This document shows positions 41,816 to 51,066 of a DNA stretch of 64,000 nucleotides, piece after piece. The position numbers and the translations under genes were made by a program. Source of the DNA: CAYVIB01 sp964451365 (GTDB taxonomy: Bacteria > Pseudomonadota > Gammaproteobacteria > Pseudomonadales > Cellvibrionaceae); the NCBI GenBank assembly GCA_964451365.1, contig CAYVIB010000003.1:157476-221475 (forward strand). Direction: 5' to 3'. Positions within the stretch are counted from its first letter, which is position 1, and every line of letters begins with the position of its first letter. The notes under the pieces were generated by a model. That model made no database searches and was not told where the DNA came from. It saw only the letters and a list, made by a program, of their open reading frames with translations.

Positions 41816-43882
41816 CTACGCCGCCGGCAACCGGATTTCGAAGATGACGCCGCTCTTGTCGGGCACGTTGTAGCCCTGCACCTCGCCCCGGTGGAAATCG
41901 GCAATCAGTCGAACGATGTACAGGCCGAGCCCCAGGTGATGCCCTTCCTCCTCGCTGGCGCCCTTGTCCCGCACGGACACCATCGAATCGAACAGCTGGC
42001 CGTGCATGTGGCTGGGTAGGGGCGGCCCCTCGTTGCGCACGGTGATGATCACGTCGTTACCGTTGCGGTACAGGCCCAGTTCCACCAGCCCGTCCTTGGG
42101 GCAGAAGTCCGCCGCGTTATCGACCAGCTTGTCGAGCATCTGCACCAGCAGTTCGCCGGAGCCCATGATTTTCAGGTCCCCGTCGCCTTCGCGGATTCGC
42201 AGGGTGAACTTCACCGTGCGGTAGACATCTTCGTAAGCCTCCTTCAGGTTGCGCAGCAGTTCATCGCAGGGAATCACTTCCAGCTCCGCCGCGCCAATGG
42301 CCTGTTCCACCCGGCTGGCGGCGCTCATGGCGTTGAGAATATTGGACAGGCGGATGGTACCTTCGCGCGCCCGTTCGGAATAGACCTTGGCCTGGCTGGA
42401 CAGCTTTTCATGCTCCAGGTTATCCAGCGAGGAACGCACGATGGCCAGCGGTGTACGTAGTTCGTGGGACAGCTTGCTGGACAGGGTGCGCAGGTAGTTG
42501 GTGTATTCGCGCAGCCGGGCCAGCAGTTGGCTATAGCTGCGGGAGAGGTCGCCCACTTCGTCGCGGGCGGAAAATACCGGGAAATCCTCCACAATCTTGC
42601 CGCTGTCGCTGATGGCGCCGGCGGCGGCCCTGCTCAGGCGGCGAATCCGCATCGACAGCCAGGTGGCGTAGAGTATCGACACGGAAACGATAGCCAGGAT
42701 CACCAGCAGGGAGTAGGCGAACAGCCGGTTGAAGGCACTGTTGGTCATGGTGGCCAGGGAATCCGCATTCTGGTCCACGACAACGGCGCCAATGACATCC
42801 TCTTCCCGCGTCCGGTCGAAGATGGGGGCCGCCACCCGCAATACGCGTTTCCCGCCGGACTCATACCAGCCGTGGCTGTCCCGCCCCGCCAGCGCCAGGC
42901 CCACTTCCGGCGTTTCGAAGTTGCCGGTGGTCTCCGGTGAATCCAGCCCCGGATAATGGCCAATACCCAGGGCGGCTCGGTAGAACCAGCTGATAAAGCC
43001 GTGCTGGTCCGCCAGTTGCTGGCTGGCCTTGTCTTTCAGGTCGCCACTGACGGCAATGTATTTACCGTTGGCCGACGCCAGGCTTAGCCTGATGCCCGGC
43101 TGCGCGAACACGTTCAAATCCTGTTGCAGTGGGGGAGAGCGGGTAATAACCGGCGGTGGGGAACTGATGGTGTTGTAGTTGGCAATCTTAATATCCCGGT
43201 TTTCGAGGGTGATGCCGTCGATGCCGATGCCGAAATTCCGTTCCGCCCAGGCAAGAGGAAGCTGTATTTCCACCTGGTAGCCAACGCCGGATTCCAGCCA
43301 GTTTCCCTTCACCCGGTGTTCCACCGCCTGCTGGCCCTGATCCAACAGGCGGGTGGCATGGATTTTCCCCGGGCCGCTGGCGTAAAGCGCGATCGTTCGA
43401 CTTTCATTGTCGGTCGATACCAGGCTCAGAAGAATATGGTCCGTCTCCAGCGGCGAACTTTGCGCGGGGTTGAAATATTCCAGCGCGCTGTCTTCAACCC
43501 GTATATAAAGGTAAAGGTGCTTGTCGAACCGGCCAGCCACCATTTGCGCATGTGGTCGGCCGGGTACCGAAGCCGAAGTCAGCACTTGCATCGCGTAGCT
43601 GTTCACCAGCCAGTCGTCGTCATAGCCATCCAGCAGAATGTCCGAGCGCAGGGGGTAAACGTAAACCGGTGTGGTTTGTGGCGGCGTATCGAAGTAACGG
43701 AGGTGGACCAGTGATTCCCGGTCGGACCCGAGGCGGGAGGCCACGGCGCGGGAAGTGGCCAGCAGCGCCTCCCTCTGCCCGTTTTGCAGCACGCTTTCCA
43801 TCTCGCGAATGTATTGGCATCCCGCCCAGGGCAGTGTGAGGCTGATCAGGCTCACGATCAGGAGTTGTTTGCGCAGTTTCAT
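41816..43882 (-). CDS. Sensor histidine kinase of the proteobacterial dedicated sortase system (PdsS-like)
   Basis: A 688-residue membrane kinase. It has an N-terminal membrane segment (about 7-23) and a large periplasmic region (about 25-385) starting REMESVLQNGQREALLATSRAVASRL. The second membrane segment is at about 388-410, followed by a HAMP-like linker, HisKA with SKLSHELRTPLAIVRSS, and an HATPase with LVDNAADFCP and GLGLYIVR. The periplasmic sequence and the partner regulator fit the kinase of the dedicated marine sortase systems. It lies 8 bases downstream of the regulator gene. No sortase or sortase substrate is encoded in the window. Confidence 0.75.
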   Translation of the reverse strand: MKLRKQLLIVSLISLTLPWAGCQYIREMESVLQNGQREALLATSRAVASRLGSDRESLVHLRYFDTPPQTTPVYVYPLRSDILLDGYDDDWLVNSYAMQVLTSASVPGRPHAQMVAGRFDKHLYLYIRVEDSALEYFNPAQSSPLETDHILLSLVSTDNESRTIALYASGPGKIHATRLLDQGQQAVEHRVKGNWLESGVGYQVEIQLPLAWAERNFGIGIDGITLENRDIKIANYNTISSPPPVITRSPPLQQDLNVFAQPGIRLSLASANGKYIAVSGDLKDKASQQLADQHGFISWFYRAALGIGHYPGLDSPETTGNFETPEVGLALAGRDSHGWYESGGKRVLRVAAPIFDRTREEDVIGAVVVDQNADSLATMTNSAFNRLFAYSLLVILAIVSVSILYATWLSMRIRRLSRAAAGAISDSGKIVEDFPVFSARDEVGDLSRSYSQLLARLREYTNYLRTLSSKLSHELRTPLAIVRSSLDNLEHEKLSSQAKVYSERAREGTIRLSNILNAMSAASRVEQAIGAAELEVIPCDELLRNLKEAYEDVYRTVKFTLRIREGDGDLKIMGSGELLVQMLDKLVDNAADFCPKDGLVELGLYRNGNDVIITVRNEGPPLPSHMHGQLFDSMVSVRDKGASEEEGHHLGLGLYIVRLIADFHRGEVQGYNVPDKSGVIFEIRLPAA

Positions 43883-43890
43883 TTAAAGCA

Positions 43891-44583
43891 TCAGTTGTCG
43901 ACCCAGCGGTATCCCATGCCGTAGGCGGTTTGAATACAGTCGAAACTTTCGTCGTGTTCGCGGAATTTTTTGCGGATGCGCTTGATATGCGAGGTAATGG
44001 TGTTGTCATCGAGCACCACATTGGCCGCGTCCATCAACTGCTGGCGGTTTTTTACATGGCCCGGATGCTGCGCCAGGGAGTGGACGATCCACAACTCCGT
44101 CACCGTCAGGTCCACCACCTTGCCGTTCCAGTTGGCGCTCATGCGGTCCATATTGACGGTGAGTTTGCCGCGCACCATCTCTGTTTCCTGCGAGACCGGC
44201 TTTTGCAATGCCTCGATGCGGCGAAACAGCGCGGTGATACGGGCCAACATATGGGCCTGGCTGATATCCTTGGTCAGGTAATCATCCGCTCCGAGGCGCA
44301 GGCCGGACACCACGTCGAATTCGCTGTCGCGCGCGGTCAGGAAGATAATTGGCAGTTCCGGCGCCCGGCTGCGCAGGTCGCGGCAGAGTTCAAACCCACC
44401 CTCGATATCGTCCCCAAGGCCGATGTCGATAATTGCCAGGTCCGGCAGGCGCGAGGAAAAGGCCTGCGTCGCCTCGGGGCGGGAGCGGTAGTGGGATACT
44501 TTATAGCCCTGGCGGCGCAGGGCGTCGCAGTAATTCTGGGCGATGGCTTCTTCGTCTTCTACGATGGCAATATGGCGTGACAT
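43891..44583 (-). CDS. OmpR-family response regulator paired with the sortase-type kinase (PdsR-like)
   Basis: A 230-residue regulator. The receiver domain has EDEE (acidic pocket), phospho-acceptor Asp in LAIIDIGLGD, Thr in FLTARDSEFD and Lys in DDYLTKDIS. The winged-helix DNA-binding domain (about 130-228) includes VDLTVTELWIVHSLAQHPG and the C-terminal YGMGYRW. DIGLGDDIEGGFELCRDLR is typical of the regulator in dedicated sortase systems. It is the first gene of the two-gene operon and is divergent from glk. Confidence 0.8.
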   Translation of the reverse strand: MSRHIAIVEDEEAIAQNYCDALRRQGYKVSHYRSRPEATQAFSSRLPDLAIIDIGLGDDIEGGFELCRDLRSRAPELPIIFLTARDSEFDVVSGLRLGADDYLTKDISQAHMLARITALFRRIEALQKPVSQETEMVRGKLTVNMDRMSANWNGKVVDLTVTELWIVHSLAQHPGHVKNRQQLMDAANVVLDDNTITSHIKRIRKKFREHDESFDCIQTAYGMGYRWVDN

Positions 44584-44753
44584 AGATAATTAAATTATTT
44601 CTTAAGGTAAGGTGAAGATTAAACCATCGGTATGGACCACACAAATATTCAGATCGCAAAAGCGGTTTGTGTTGTCTTGACCTTCCCGGCACCTTTACAT
44701 AGAGTGGCGCCACTTCAAAAATTGCCCCCTCACAGCCACGGAGAACCGAAGAT

Positions 44754-45716
44754 ATGTTTCCTGCCATTGTCGCCGATATCGGTGGAACCAATGCCCGTTT
44801 TGCCCTGGCCAAAGCAAAAGAAGGGAGCGAGTTTGAAATTACCGATATCCGGATACTCAATGGCAGGGATTACCCCACCTTTTCCGACGCATTGAAAACC
44901 TATATCGACGGGCTTGACGGCGTTTCGCCTAAAAGTGCCTGCGTCGCGATTGCCGGGCCGATAGAGGGTGACCACGCCCGTATGACCAACCTCAATTGGG
45001 CGTTTTCGCAGGCGGATGTGAAGCGGGAGTTCAAGTTCGAGCAGTTTGCCACTATTAACGACTATGCCGCGCTGGCCATTGCCACCAGCCGTTTGACGGA
45101 AGAGCACCTGGTGCCGATCAAGTCCGGTTTTGCCGACCCGGTGGGCAACAAGGCAATTCTCGGCCCCGGCACCGGTCTGGGCGTGGCGGGGCTGGCGCGC
45201 GCGGGAACGGGCTGGCTGCCGATTCCCGGCGAAGGCGGCCATGTGAATGTGCCGGCGACCACGGTGCTGGAGTGCGAAGTGCTCAAGGCGGCGGTGGACC
45301 AGCACGGTTATGTGTCGGCGGAAATGTTTGTCTCCGGCCCCGGCATGGTCAATCTTTACCGGGCGCTGGTCGAAGTGAAGGACCATGAGGCGGAAGTATT
45401 GGAGCCAAGCCAGATCACCGAACGGGCCCTGAACGGTTCCGATGCGCTTTGCCGCGAAACACTGGAATTATTCTGCGGCTTTACCGGTAGTGTCGCCAGC
45501 AATGTGGCACTGACCTATGGCGCAAAAGGCGGGGTTTACCTGGCCGGCGGCATACTGCCGCGGTTTATCGATTTTCTGCGGCAGAGTCCGTTCGTGGAGC
45601 GTTTTTCACAGAAGGGTGTTATGAGCCATTATGTTGCTGATATCCCCGTCGGTGTGATCAACCACGAGCAAACCGCATTTTTGGGTTGCGCCGCTTGGCT
45701 GATGCAGTTCCAATAA
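44754..45716 (+). CDS. glk: Glucokinase
   Basis: A 320-residue ATP-dependent glucokinase of the bacterial ROK-unrelated Glk family. VADIGGTNARFAL is the phosphate-binding start, INDYAALA and LGPGTGLGVAGL follow, and GEGGHVNVP is the substrate-binding block. GGAGAA precedes the ATG. It feeds glucose into the pathway served by pgi elsewhere in the window, sensible for a polysaccharide degrader. Confidence 0.95.
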   Translation: MFPAIVADIGGTNARFALAKAKEGSEFEITDIRILNGRDYPTFSDALKTYIDGLDGVSPKSACVAIAGPIEGDHARMTNLNWAFSQADVKREFKFEQFATINDYAALAIATSRLTEEHLVPIKSGFADPVGNKAILGPGTGLGVAGLARAGTGWLPIPGEGGHVNVPATTVLECEVLKAAVDQHGYVSAEMFVSGPGMVNLYRALVEVKDHEAEVLEPSQITERALNGSDALCRETLELFCGFTGSVASNVALTYGAKGGVYLAGGILPRFIDFLRQSPFVERFSQKGVMSHYVADIPVGVINHEQTAFLGCAAWLMQFQ

Positions 45717-45725
45717 AATAAGATC

Positions 45726-46331
45726 TTAGGGAACTTCAAGCACTTCCAGTGAGGTAAACCTTTTCCCATCCCAGTAGAGGTATGAGTCGATCCCTGTTTC
45801 CGTGGGTATAACAAGGATGTCTCCGACGGCGTTGTTACCAATTTCTTTCCATGCGGAACTATCGGGATTATTTCGTTTGGCAACAAACATCTCTTTCGCT
45901 GCATCCGTTGCCAGGATGGAAATTGGATTTGGATCAACAATTAGAAAATTATCTTGTTTGTCTGTTTTGTAGGCAGTCGTTATCAGCAATGAAATTGGCC
46001 CGCTTTCGGCAAGAGCGGGGCGTTCGCCTTCTCCATTATTGGGCCAAGCGTAAATAACGTTAAAGTCATTAACAATGCTGGGTGGCAGAGAGTCAGAATT
46101 TACCAACTGAAGATGATCTTGCTTTCCATCTGAATCAAAATCAGCAAAAAACTCCGCCTTTCTGTCGTTTACCAACTCGTATATTTTGTGCGACGGCGCA
46201 TCGCCCTGATTAACAGCTTCCGCTTTGGTTGCTGGCTGGTTCCTCGCACTTTCTTCACCTGCGTGATTCTCACACGCATATATTGCGGATAATGTGAAGA
46301 GCAGGAATATAAAACGCCGTTTTATTTGCAT
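45726..46331 (-). CDS. Hypothetical lipoprotein with a calcium-loop-like motif
   Basis: A 201-residue protein with a lipoprotein signal ending IYAC (Cys20) and a low-complexity Ala/Glu/Asn linker to about residue 45. FADFDSDGKQDHLQL resembles an FG-GAP/EF-hand-like calcium loop. No enzyme motif was recognised. The sequence is AT-richer than neighbouring genes, hinting at recent acquisition or relaxed constraint. It converges with glk with a 9-base spacer. Confidence 0.65.
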   Translation of the reverse strand: MQIKRRFIFLLFTLSAIYACENHAGEESARNQPATKAEAVNQGDAPSHKIYELVNDRKAEFFADFDSDGKQDHLQLVNSDSLPPSIVNDFNVIYAWPNNGEGERPALAESGPISLLITTAYKTDKQDNFLIVDPNPISILATDAAKEMFVAKRNNPDSSAWKEIGNNAVGDILVIPTETGIDSYLYWDGKRFTSLEVLEVP

Positions 46332-46522
46332 CGATTTATTCCGCTTTTTCCGACTGACAAAGTAAATTTTCCATAGTGAACCTTGCTATCCGCCGATTAT
46401 TCTCTTTTTGCCTGCGATTTATCCAAATAGAATATGCAGAAACCATTCTGGATGTCCAGGTTTCCACCGTTTTAGTAATCGGTGGGTCAGAAAAGTGGAT
46501 ATATACAAAAATTTCTCTGTCA

Positions 46523-46549
46523 TGTCACACTTGGGTTTTTCATCTCGTC
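46523..46549 (+). promoter_or_regulatory. ECF41-type sigma promoter upstream of carboxymuconolactone decarboxylase gene
   Basis: TGTCACA (46523-46529) and CGTC (46546-46549) are separated by 16 bases, matching the published ECF41 consensus (TGTCACA ... CGTC). It lies shortly upstream of the decarboxylase gene if the intervening N gap is an artefact. An ECF41 sigma factor is encoded two genes down, so this is probably its autoregulated promoter. Confidence 0.8.
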
Positions 46550-46568
46550 TTCATGGTATCAATCCAAT

Positions 46569-46623
46569 TGAAACGAGGAGATAACCATGAAAAACCGCCT
46601 GAACGCTTTCACTGCCGCGCCCG
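46569..46623 (+). repeat. 55-bp sequence duplicated across the N gap (copy 1)
   Basis: These 55 bases, covering the ribosome binding site and first codons of the decarboxylase gene, are repeated exactly at 46724-46778 on the other side of the gap. An exact 55-base overlap equals a common assembler k-mer size, pointing to two contig ends that should have been merged. Confidence 0.9.
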
Positions 46624-46723
46624 NNNNNNNNNNNNNNNNNNNNNNNNNNNNNNNNNNNNNNNNNNNNNNNNNNNNNNNNNNNNNNNNNNNNNNNNNNNNN
46701 NNNNNNNNNNNNNNNNNNNNNNN
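46624..46723. other. Assembly gap (100 N)
   Basis: Exactly 100 ambiguous bases, the usual placeholder for a gap of unknown size. Because both flanks carry the same 55 bases, the true sequence is probably continuous, without either the Ns or one of the two copies. Confidence 0.97.
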
Positions 46724-46741
46724 TGAAACGAGGAGATAACC

Positions 46742-47221
46742 ATGAAAAACCGCCTGAACGCTTTCACTGCCGCGCCCGAGAGCATGCAAGCCATGCTGGC
46801 TTTCGAGTACCATCTTCGGGAATGCGGGCTTGAGGAAAGCCTGATCCACCTGGTAAAGGCACGGGCATCGCAAATCAATGGCTGCGCCTACTGTATCCAT
46901 ATGCACACACGTGACGCACGGGCTGCCGGTGAAACCGAGGAGCGGCTTTATCTGCTGTCGGCATGGCGCGAGTCTCCCCTGTATTCCAAGCGGGAGCGGG
47001 CTGCCCTCGCGTGGACGGACGCTTTGACGCTGGTCGCCGAGACGCATGCGCCGGATGAGGACTACCTGGAAGTGACGCAACATTTCACCGAAGAGGAAAC
47101 CGTTAACCTGACCTTGCTGATCGGGGCCATTAATGTCTGGAACCGCATTGCTGTCGGCTTCCGGAATATTCATCCCGTCGGCGGCGCGGGCGGTACTGCC
47201 ACAAAAGCCGCGGTTTCGTGA
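46742..47221 (+). CDS. Carboxymuconolactone decarboxylase/AhpD-family protein
   Basis: A 159-residue AhpD-like protein. The redox motif C-x2-C-x3-H is present (Cys48, Cys51, His55 in NGCAYCIHMH), which suggests alkylhydroperoxidase-like thiol chemistry rather than true decarboxylation. AACGAGGAG is a strong ribosome binding site. It is co-directional with the ECF41 sigma factor, whose known genomic partners are exactly such proteins. The first 37 bases are duplicated before the N gap. Confidence 0.9.
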   Translation: MKNRLNAFTAAPESMQAMLAFEYHLRECGLEESLIHLVKARASQINGCAYCIHMHTRDARAAGETEERLYLLSAWRESPLYSKRERAALAWTDALTLVAETHAPDEDYLEVTQHFTEEETVNLTLLIGAINVWNRIAVGFRNIHPVGGAGGTATKAAVS

Positions 47222-47234
47222 TGGAAGGGTTGTA

Positions 47235-48131
47235 GTGGAAGGAATTATCCAGAATCATCGTCGATATCTCGTGAGGTTGGCGTACCGCATGCTCGGGGAG
47301 GTTTCGGAGGCGGAGGATGTTGTCCAGGATGCGTATCTGCGTTGGCGTGGAACCGATTGGGACAAGGTCGAAAATCCCAAGGCTTTCCTTTCCAGAATCG
47401 TTACCCGCCTTTGCCTCGACCGATTGAAGGAGGCGCGCCGCCGCCGCGAAACCTACACCGGTGCATGGCTGCCGGAGCCTTTGGTTGAAACGCTTGTAAC
47501 CTCCATCGACCCGGAAGCCGAACTGGCGGAGGATATTTCCTTCGCCCTGATGCTGGCTCTTGAGCGCCTGTCGCCCCTAGAGCGGGCGGCATTTTTGCTG
47601 CGCGATGTTTTCGACCTGAGCTTTGCGGAAGTGGCCCTTACCCTGGACAAAAGCGAGGTGGCCTGCCGGCAGCTGGCCAGCCGTGCAAGGGCGCGGGTGA
47701 AGAAGGGCGTTCCCCTGTATACCGTGACACCGGATGAGAGCGCCCGCCTGACGGAGGAGTTCTTTGTCGCCTCCCGCAGTGGCGACACCGGTAAGCTGAA
47801 AACACTCCTGGCGGACTCCGTGCGTTTCTACAGCGACGGCGGCGGACGCAAGATCGCCGCGCTCAGGCCCATCTTCGGCTTGGAGAAGGTCTGCCGATTG
47901 TTTGCCGGGCTGGCCCGAAAACCCAATAATATTGAACCCTTATGGCGAAAAGAGCTGATGGTCAATGGCCTGCCGGGATACGTCAGCGTGGAGCGGGACG
48001 GTACGCTGCAAATTACCGCCCTGGAAATGAGCGATGGTCGCATTCATGGAATTTATGTTATCCGCAACCCCGATAAGGTGGCTCACCTGCTACCGCTTGT
48101 GCCGGAGCACTTGCGGGCAAGTGTGGGTTGA
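47235..48131 (+). CDS. ECF41-family RNA polymerase sigma factor (SigJ-like)
   Basis: A 298-residue sigma factor with regions 2 and 4 (about residues 1-165: YRMLGEVSEAEDVVQDAYLRW, LERLSPLERAAFLLRDVF) and a fused C-terminal SnoaL-like domain (about 180-290). The three ECF41 signatures are present: WLPEP in the linker, DGGGR, and NPDKV near the end (NPDKL in others). The fused domain modulates activity in place of a separate anti-sigma factor. The start is the GTG at 47235 with GGAAGGG upstream, 13 bases after the decarboxylase stop. Confidence 0.9.
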   Translation: MEGIIQNHRRYLVRLAYRMLGEVSEAEDVVQDAYLRWRGTDWDKVENPKAFLSRIVTRLCLDRLKEARRRRETYTGAWLPEPLVETLVTSIDPEAELAEDISFALMLALERLSPLERAAFLLRDVFDLSFAEVALTLDKSEVACRQLASRARARVKKGVPLYTVTPDESARLTEEFFVASRSGDTGKLKTLLADSVRFYSDGGGRKIAALRPIFGLEKVCRLFAGLARKPNNIEPLWRKELMVNGLPGYVSVERDGTLQITALEMSDGRIHGIYVIRNPDKVAHLLPLVPEHLRASVG

Positions 48132-48264
48132 ACGCCTGGGTGGGAAAGCTTCTGATTCAATCGTTTTAATCCCGTCTTGTAGTTAACCTCTCATTCCGAT
48201 TTAATTATCCTGTCTTTTCAAATGTGTGGATTCACGTGTTAAACACGTATGAGTTGGAATCAGC

Positions 48265-48594
48265 ATGGCATACAGTGAAAAACTCGCTCAACGCGTCCGC
48301 TACTATTTCGTCGACCGTGAAGATGTAAGCGAACGCAAAATGTTTGGCGGCCTCGCCTTTATGGTGGGCGGGCATATGTGTGTCGGGATTGACGGCGATG
48401 ATTTGATGGCGCGGGTGGGGCTCGACAATTACCAGCGCTGCCTGGAGCGAAAGTACGTCCGGCAGATGGATTTTACCGGCAAACCGCTCAGGGGCTTTGT
48501 TTTCGTCGACTCGGAGGGGATCAAAACCAAAAAGTCGCTTCACGAATGGATAGGTATGTGCGAAAGCTTTGTATTTTCCCTGCCACCAAAATAA
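48265..48594 (+). CDS. TfoX N-terminal-domain protein
   Basis: A 109-residue single-domain protein. ERKMFGGLAFMVGGHMCVGIDGDDLMARVG is the TfoX-N signature. It lacks the TfoX C-terminal domain, so it is probably not the competence regulator itself. Small stand-alone TfoX-N proteins are common and poorly understood. It has its own gap on both sides and may be monocistronic. Confidence 0.85.
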   Translation: MAYSEKLAQRVRYYFVDREDVSERKMFGGLAFMVGGHMCVGIDGDDLMARVGLDNYQRCLERKYVRQMDFTGKPLRGFVFVDSEGIKTKKSLHEWIGMCESFVFSLPPK

Positions 48595-48704
48595 CTTCAA
48601 ACAATATTCATGAATAACCACTGCCCTGCCTGTTCAGTCAATGCCATCGATAAAGCGCTTGGCTACGTGCTGTTTATCCGTTGCGTGGTAAAAGGTTAAG
48701 CAGT

Positions 48705-50474
48705 ATGGAACACAGCGCAATAACGCATGTACTGGTTTACCTGGCCGCCGCCGTTATTGCGGTTCCGCTTTTTCGCCGTGTCGGGCTCGGTGCCATTTTA
48801 GGTTACCTGGCGGCCGGTGCACTCATCGGTCCTGAAGGGTTGAACTTTATTTCCCATCCGGAAACGGCCCTGCATTTTGCCGAATTCGGTGTGGTGATGT
48901 TGTTGTTCCTTATCGGCCTGGAACTCAATCCGGAAAAACTGTGGAGCATGCGCCTGCAAATTTCGCTGCTGGGTGGGGGACAATTATTGCTTAGCGCTGT
49001 CGCTATCGGCCTGTTTATCCACTTCACCCTGGTGCCCGACTGGAAACTGGCAACGTTGATAGGCTTGACTCTCAGTCTTTCCTCGACCGCCTTCGCCGTG
49101 CAGCTAATGGATGAGCAAGGCATTATGGGTTCGTCGCTTGGCCGAAAAGGCTTTTCTATTCTGTTGCTGCAGGATATGGCGGTTATTCCCATTTTACTGC
49201 TTGTGGATTTCTGGACGCCGTTCGCCGACGCGGAAAATTCCAGCCAGGCATTGGCCTGGTGGGTTCGGCCGCTCGCCGTGGTGGCTGTTTTACTTTTCGG
49301 CCGCTTCGCATTGAACCCGGCACTGCGCCTGATCGCGCAGCACGGCAGTCGGGAAGTGCTTACGGCGGCGGCTTTATTAATTGTGTTGGGCACGGCTGTT
49401 TTTATCCAGGCCACCGGCCTGTCGATGGGCATGGGTGCGTTCCTGGCAGGTATCATTCTGGCCAACTCCAGTTTTCGCCATCAGCTGGAAGCGGATATTG
49501 AACCGTTTAAGGGCTTGCTGCTGGGGCTGTTTTTTATCGCGGTGGGCATGACCCTCGATTTGTCGCTGTTGCTTTCCCAGCCACTGCTGATATTGGGTTT
49601 TGCGCTGGCGCTTATGCTGGTGAAAACACTGTTGATTGCCGGCATCGTGCATTTTCGTGACTGCAACTGGAAAGAAGGCTTGCTGTTGGGATTAATGTTG
49701 TCCCAGGGCGGTGAATTTGCCTTTGTGGTCATGGTCAAATCCGTTGGCCTCGGTCTGGTGGACCAGGGGCTGGCCGATTATGTGGTTATCGTTGTCGGCA
49801 TTTCGATGGCGCTTACCTCGCCGGTGGTGGCCCTGTTTAAGAGATTAACGACTCCGGCGACGGAGAGCACGGCCAATTACGATGGCGAGACAGGTGACGA
49901 GCCTGAGGTGGTGGTTGCCGGCTTCGGGCGCTTCGGCCAGATTATCGGTCGTATTCTGTCGGCCAATGGAATTCATTTCGCCGCGCTGGACAAGGACCCC
50001 ACGCACGTGGAATTCGTTAAGCGCTTTGGCAACAAAATTTTTTTTGGCGATGCTGTCCGCTTGGACCTGCTGCAGGCGGCCGGTATTGATCACGCGCGGG
50101 TATTGGTGGTCGCGGTGGATAAAATAGAGGATTCCGTGGCTATTGTCAGGACTGTGCGCGAAGCTTATCCCCGGTTGACAATTATTGCCCGCGCCCACAA
50201 CAGAATGCATGTTTACCAGCTGAAGGCGGAAGGTGTCGAGCATGTGATACGCGAACTGGTGGAAAGCAGTTTGAGCGCCGCGAGGGATACGCTTATTGCT
50301 CTCGGGTTTACCGAAGGCCAGGCTATCGGCAAGGTGGATGTTTTCCGCAAGCACGACAATGCGCTGTTGGATAAGGCGGTAAAACATCGGGACGACACGG
50401 ACGAATTGTTAAAAATCGCCAACGAAGGCAGGAGGGAACTTGAGCAGCTTTTCAAACAGGATGAGGGCCTGTAA
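48705..50474 (+). CDS. Kef-type potassium/proton antiporter (KefB/KefC-like)
   Basis: A 589-residue monovalent cation:proton antiporter-2. The N-terminal ~385 residues hold about 12 membrane helices with LGYLAAGALIGPEGL, LFLIGLELNPEKLW and LLLGLMLSQGGEFAFV. The C-terminal RCK/TrkA-N domain starts VVVAGFGRFGQIIG (about 405), with LDKDP as nucleotide-binding acid. This architecture fits glutathione-gated K+ efflux systems, though gating ligands cannot be read. The ATG at 48705 follows AAAGG. Confidence 0.9.
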   Translation: MEHSAITHVLVYLAAAVIAVPLFRRVGLGAILGYLAAGALIGPEGLNFISHPETALHFAEFGVVMLLFLIGLELNPEKLWSMRLQISLLGGGQLLLSAVAIGLFIHFTLVPDWKLATLIGLTLSLSSTAFAVQLMDEQGIMGSSLGRKGFSILLLQDMAVIPILLLVDFWTPFADAENSSQALAWWVRPLAVVAVLLFGRFALNPALRLIAQHGSREVLTAAALLIVLGTAVFIQATGLSMGMGAFLAGIILANSSFRHQLEADIEPFKGLLLGLFFIAVGMTLDLSLLLSQPLLILGFALALMLVKTLLIAGIVHFRDCNWKEGLLLGLMLSQGGEFAFVVMVKSVGLGLVDQGLADYVVIVVGISMALTSPVVALFKRLTTPATESTANYDGETGDEPEVVVAGFGRFGQIIGRILSANGIHFAALDKDPTHVEFVKRFGNKIFFGDAVRLDLLQAAGIDHARVLVVAVDKIEDSVAIVRTVREAYPRLTIIARAHNRMHVYQLKAEGVEHVIRELVESSLSAARDTLIALGFTEGQAIGKVDVFRKHDNALLDKAVKHRDDTDELLKIANEGRRELEQLFKQDEGL

Positions 50475-50509
50475 ACAACGGTGGGCCACATAAAAAAGTG
50501 AGTTGAGAG

Positions 50510-50995
50510 ATGTTAATCCGCGATGTAAAAATACAGGACGCCGCCGCCTTGTGCGCCATCTATAACTATTATGTGGAAAAGACCACCATTACCTTTGAAG
50601 AAACGCGCGTACCGGTGGACGAATTTGCAAAAAGAATAACAGACATTACCGCAAGCTATCCCTGGCTGGTCGTTGAAGATGGCGATGAAATACTTGGCTA
50701 CGGCTATGCCGCCACATGGAAACCGCGCAGCGCCTATCGCTACTGCGTTGAATCCACCCTGTACCTGGCGCAATCGGCGATGGGCAAGGGGTATGGAACG
50801 GCACTGTACCTGCGATTGATCGATGAGCTTAAGCGGCGGGGAATTCACAGTATTCTGGCAGGCATCGCAACGCCGAATGAACCAAGTTTTGCGCTACACA
50901 GAAAACTGGGTTTCGAACAGGTGGGCCTGCTTAAACAGGTGGGTAAAAAATTCGATGTATGGCTCGATGTTGCTTATTGGGAACTGATTCTGTAG
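50510..50995 (+). CDS. GNAT N-acetyltransferase, phosphinothricin/methionine-sulfone type
   Basis: A 161-residue acetyltransferase. ITFEETRVPVDEF and PWLVVEDGDEILGYGYAATWKPRSAYR are the phosphinothricin-acetyltransferase-like blocks, and GKGYGTALYLRLI is the acetyl-CoA loop. The family acetylates small amines such as methionine sulfone or sulfoximine. It is encoded 35 bases after the antiporter and may be read with it. Confidence 0.86.
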   Translation: MLIRDVKIQDAAALCAIYNYYVEKTTITFEETRVPVDEFAKRITDITASYPWLVVEDGDEILGYGYAATWKPRSAYRYCVESTLYLAQSAMGKGYGTALYLRLIDELKRRGIHSILAGIATPNEPSFALHRKLGFEQVGLLKQVGKKFDVWLDVAYWELIL

Positions 50996-51066
50996 CGAGT
51001 CGGTTTTATAGGAATGGCCGCTGTGGCATGCAACGGCCGTTTAAGTAAAAGGCCTGGTGAAAAGAG

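Noticed and set aside
46376..46726. Open frame running into the N gap
   Set aside because: Its C-terminal part is undefined bases, and the frame arises from the duplicated contig end.
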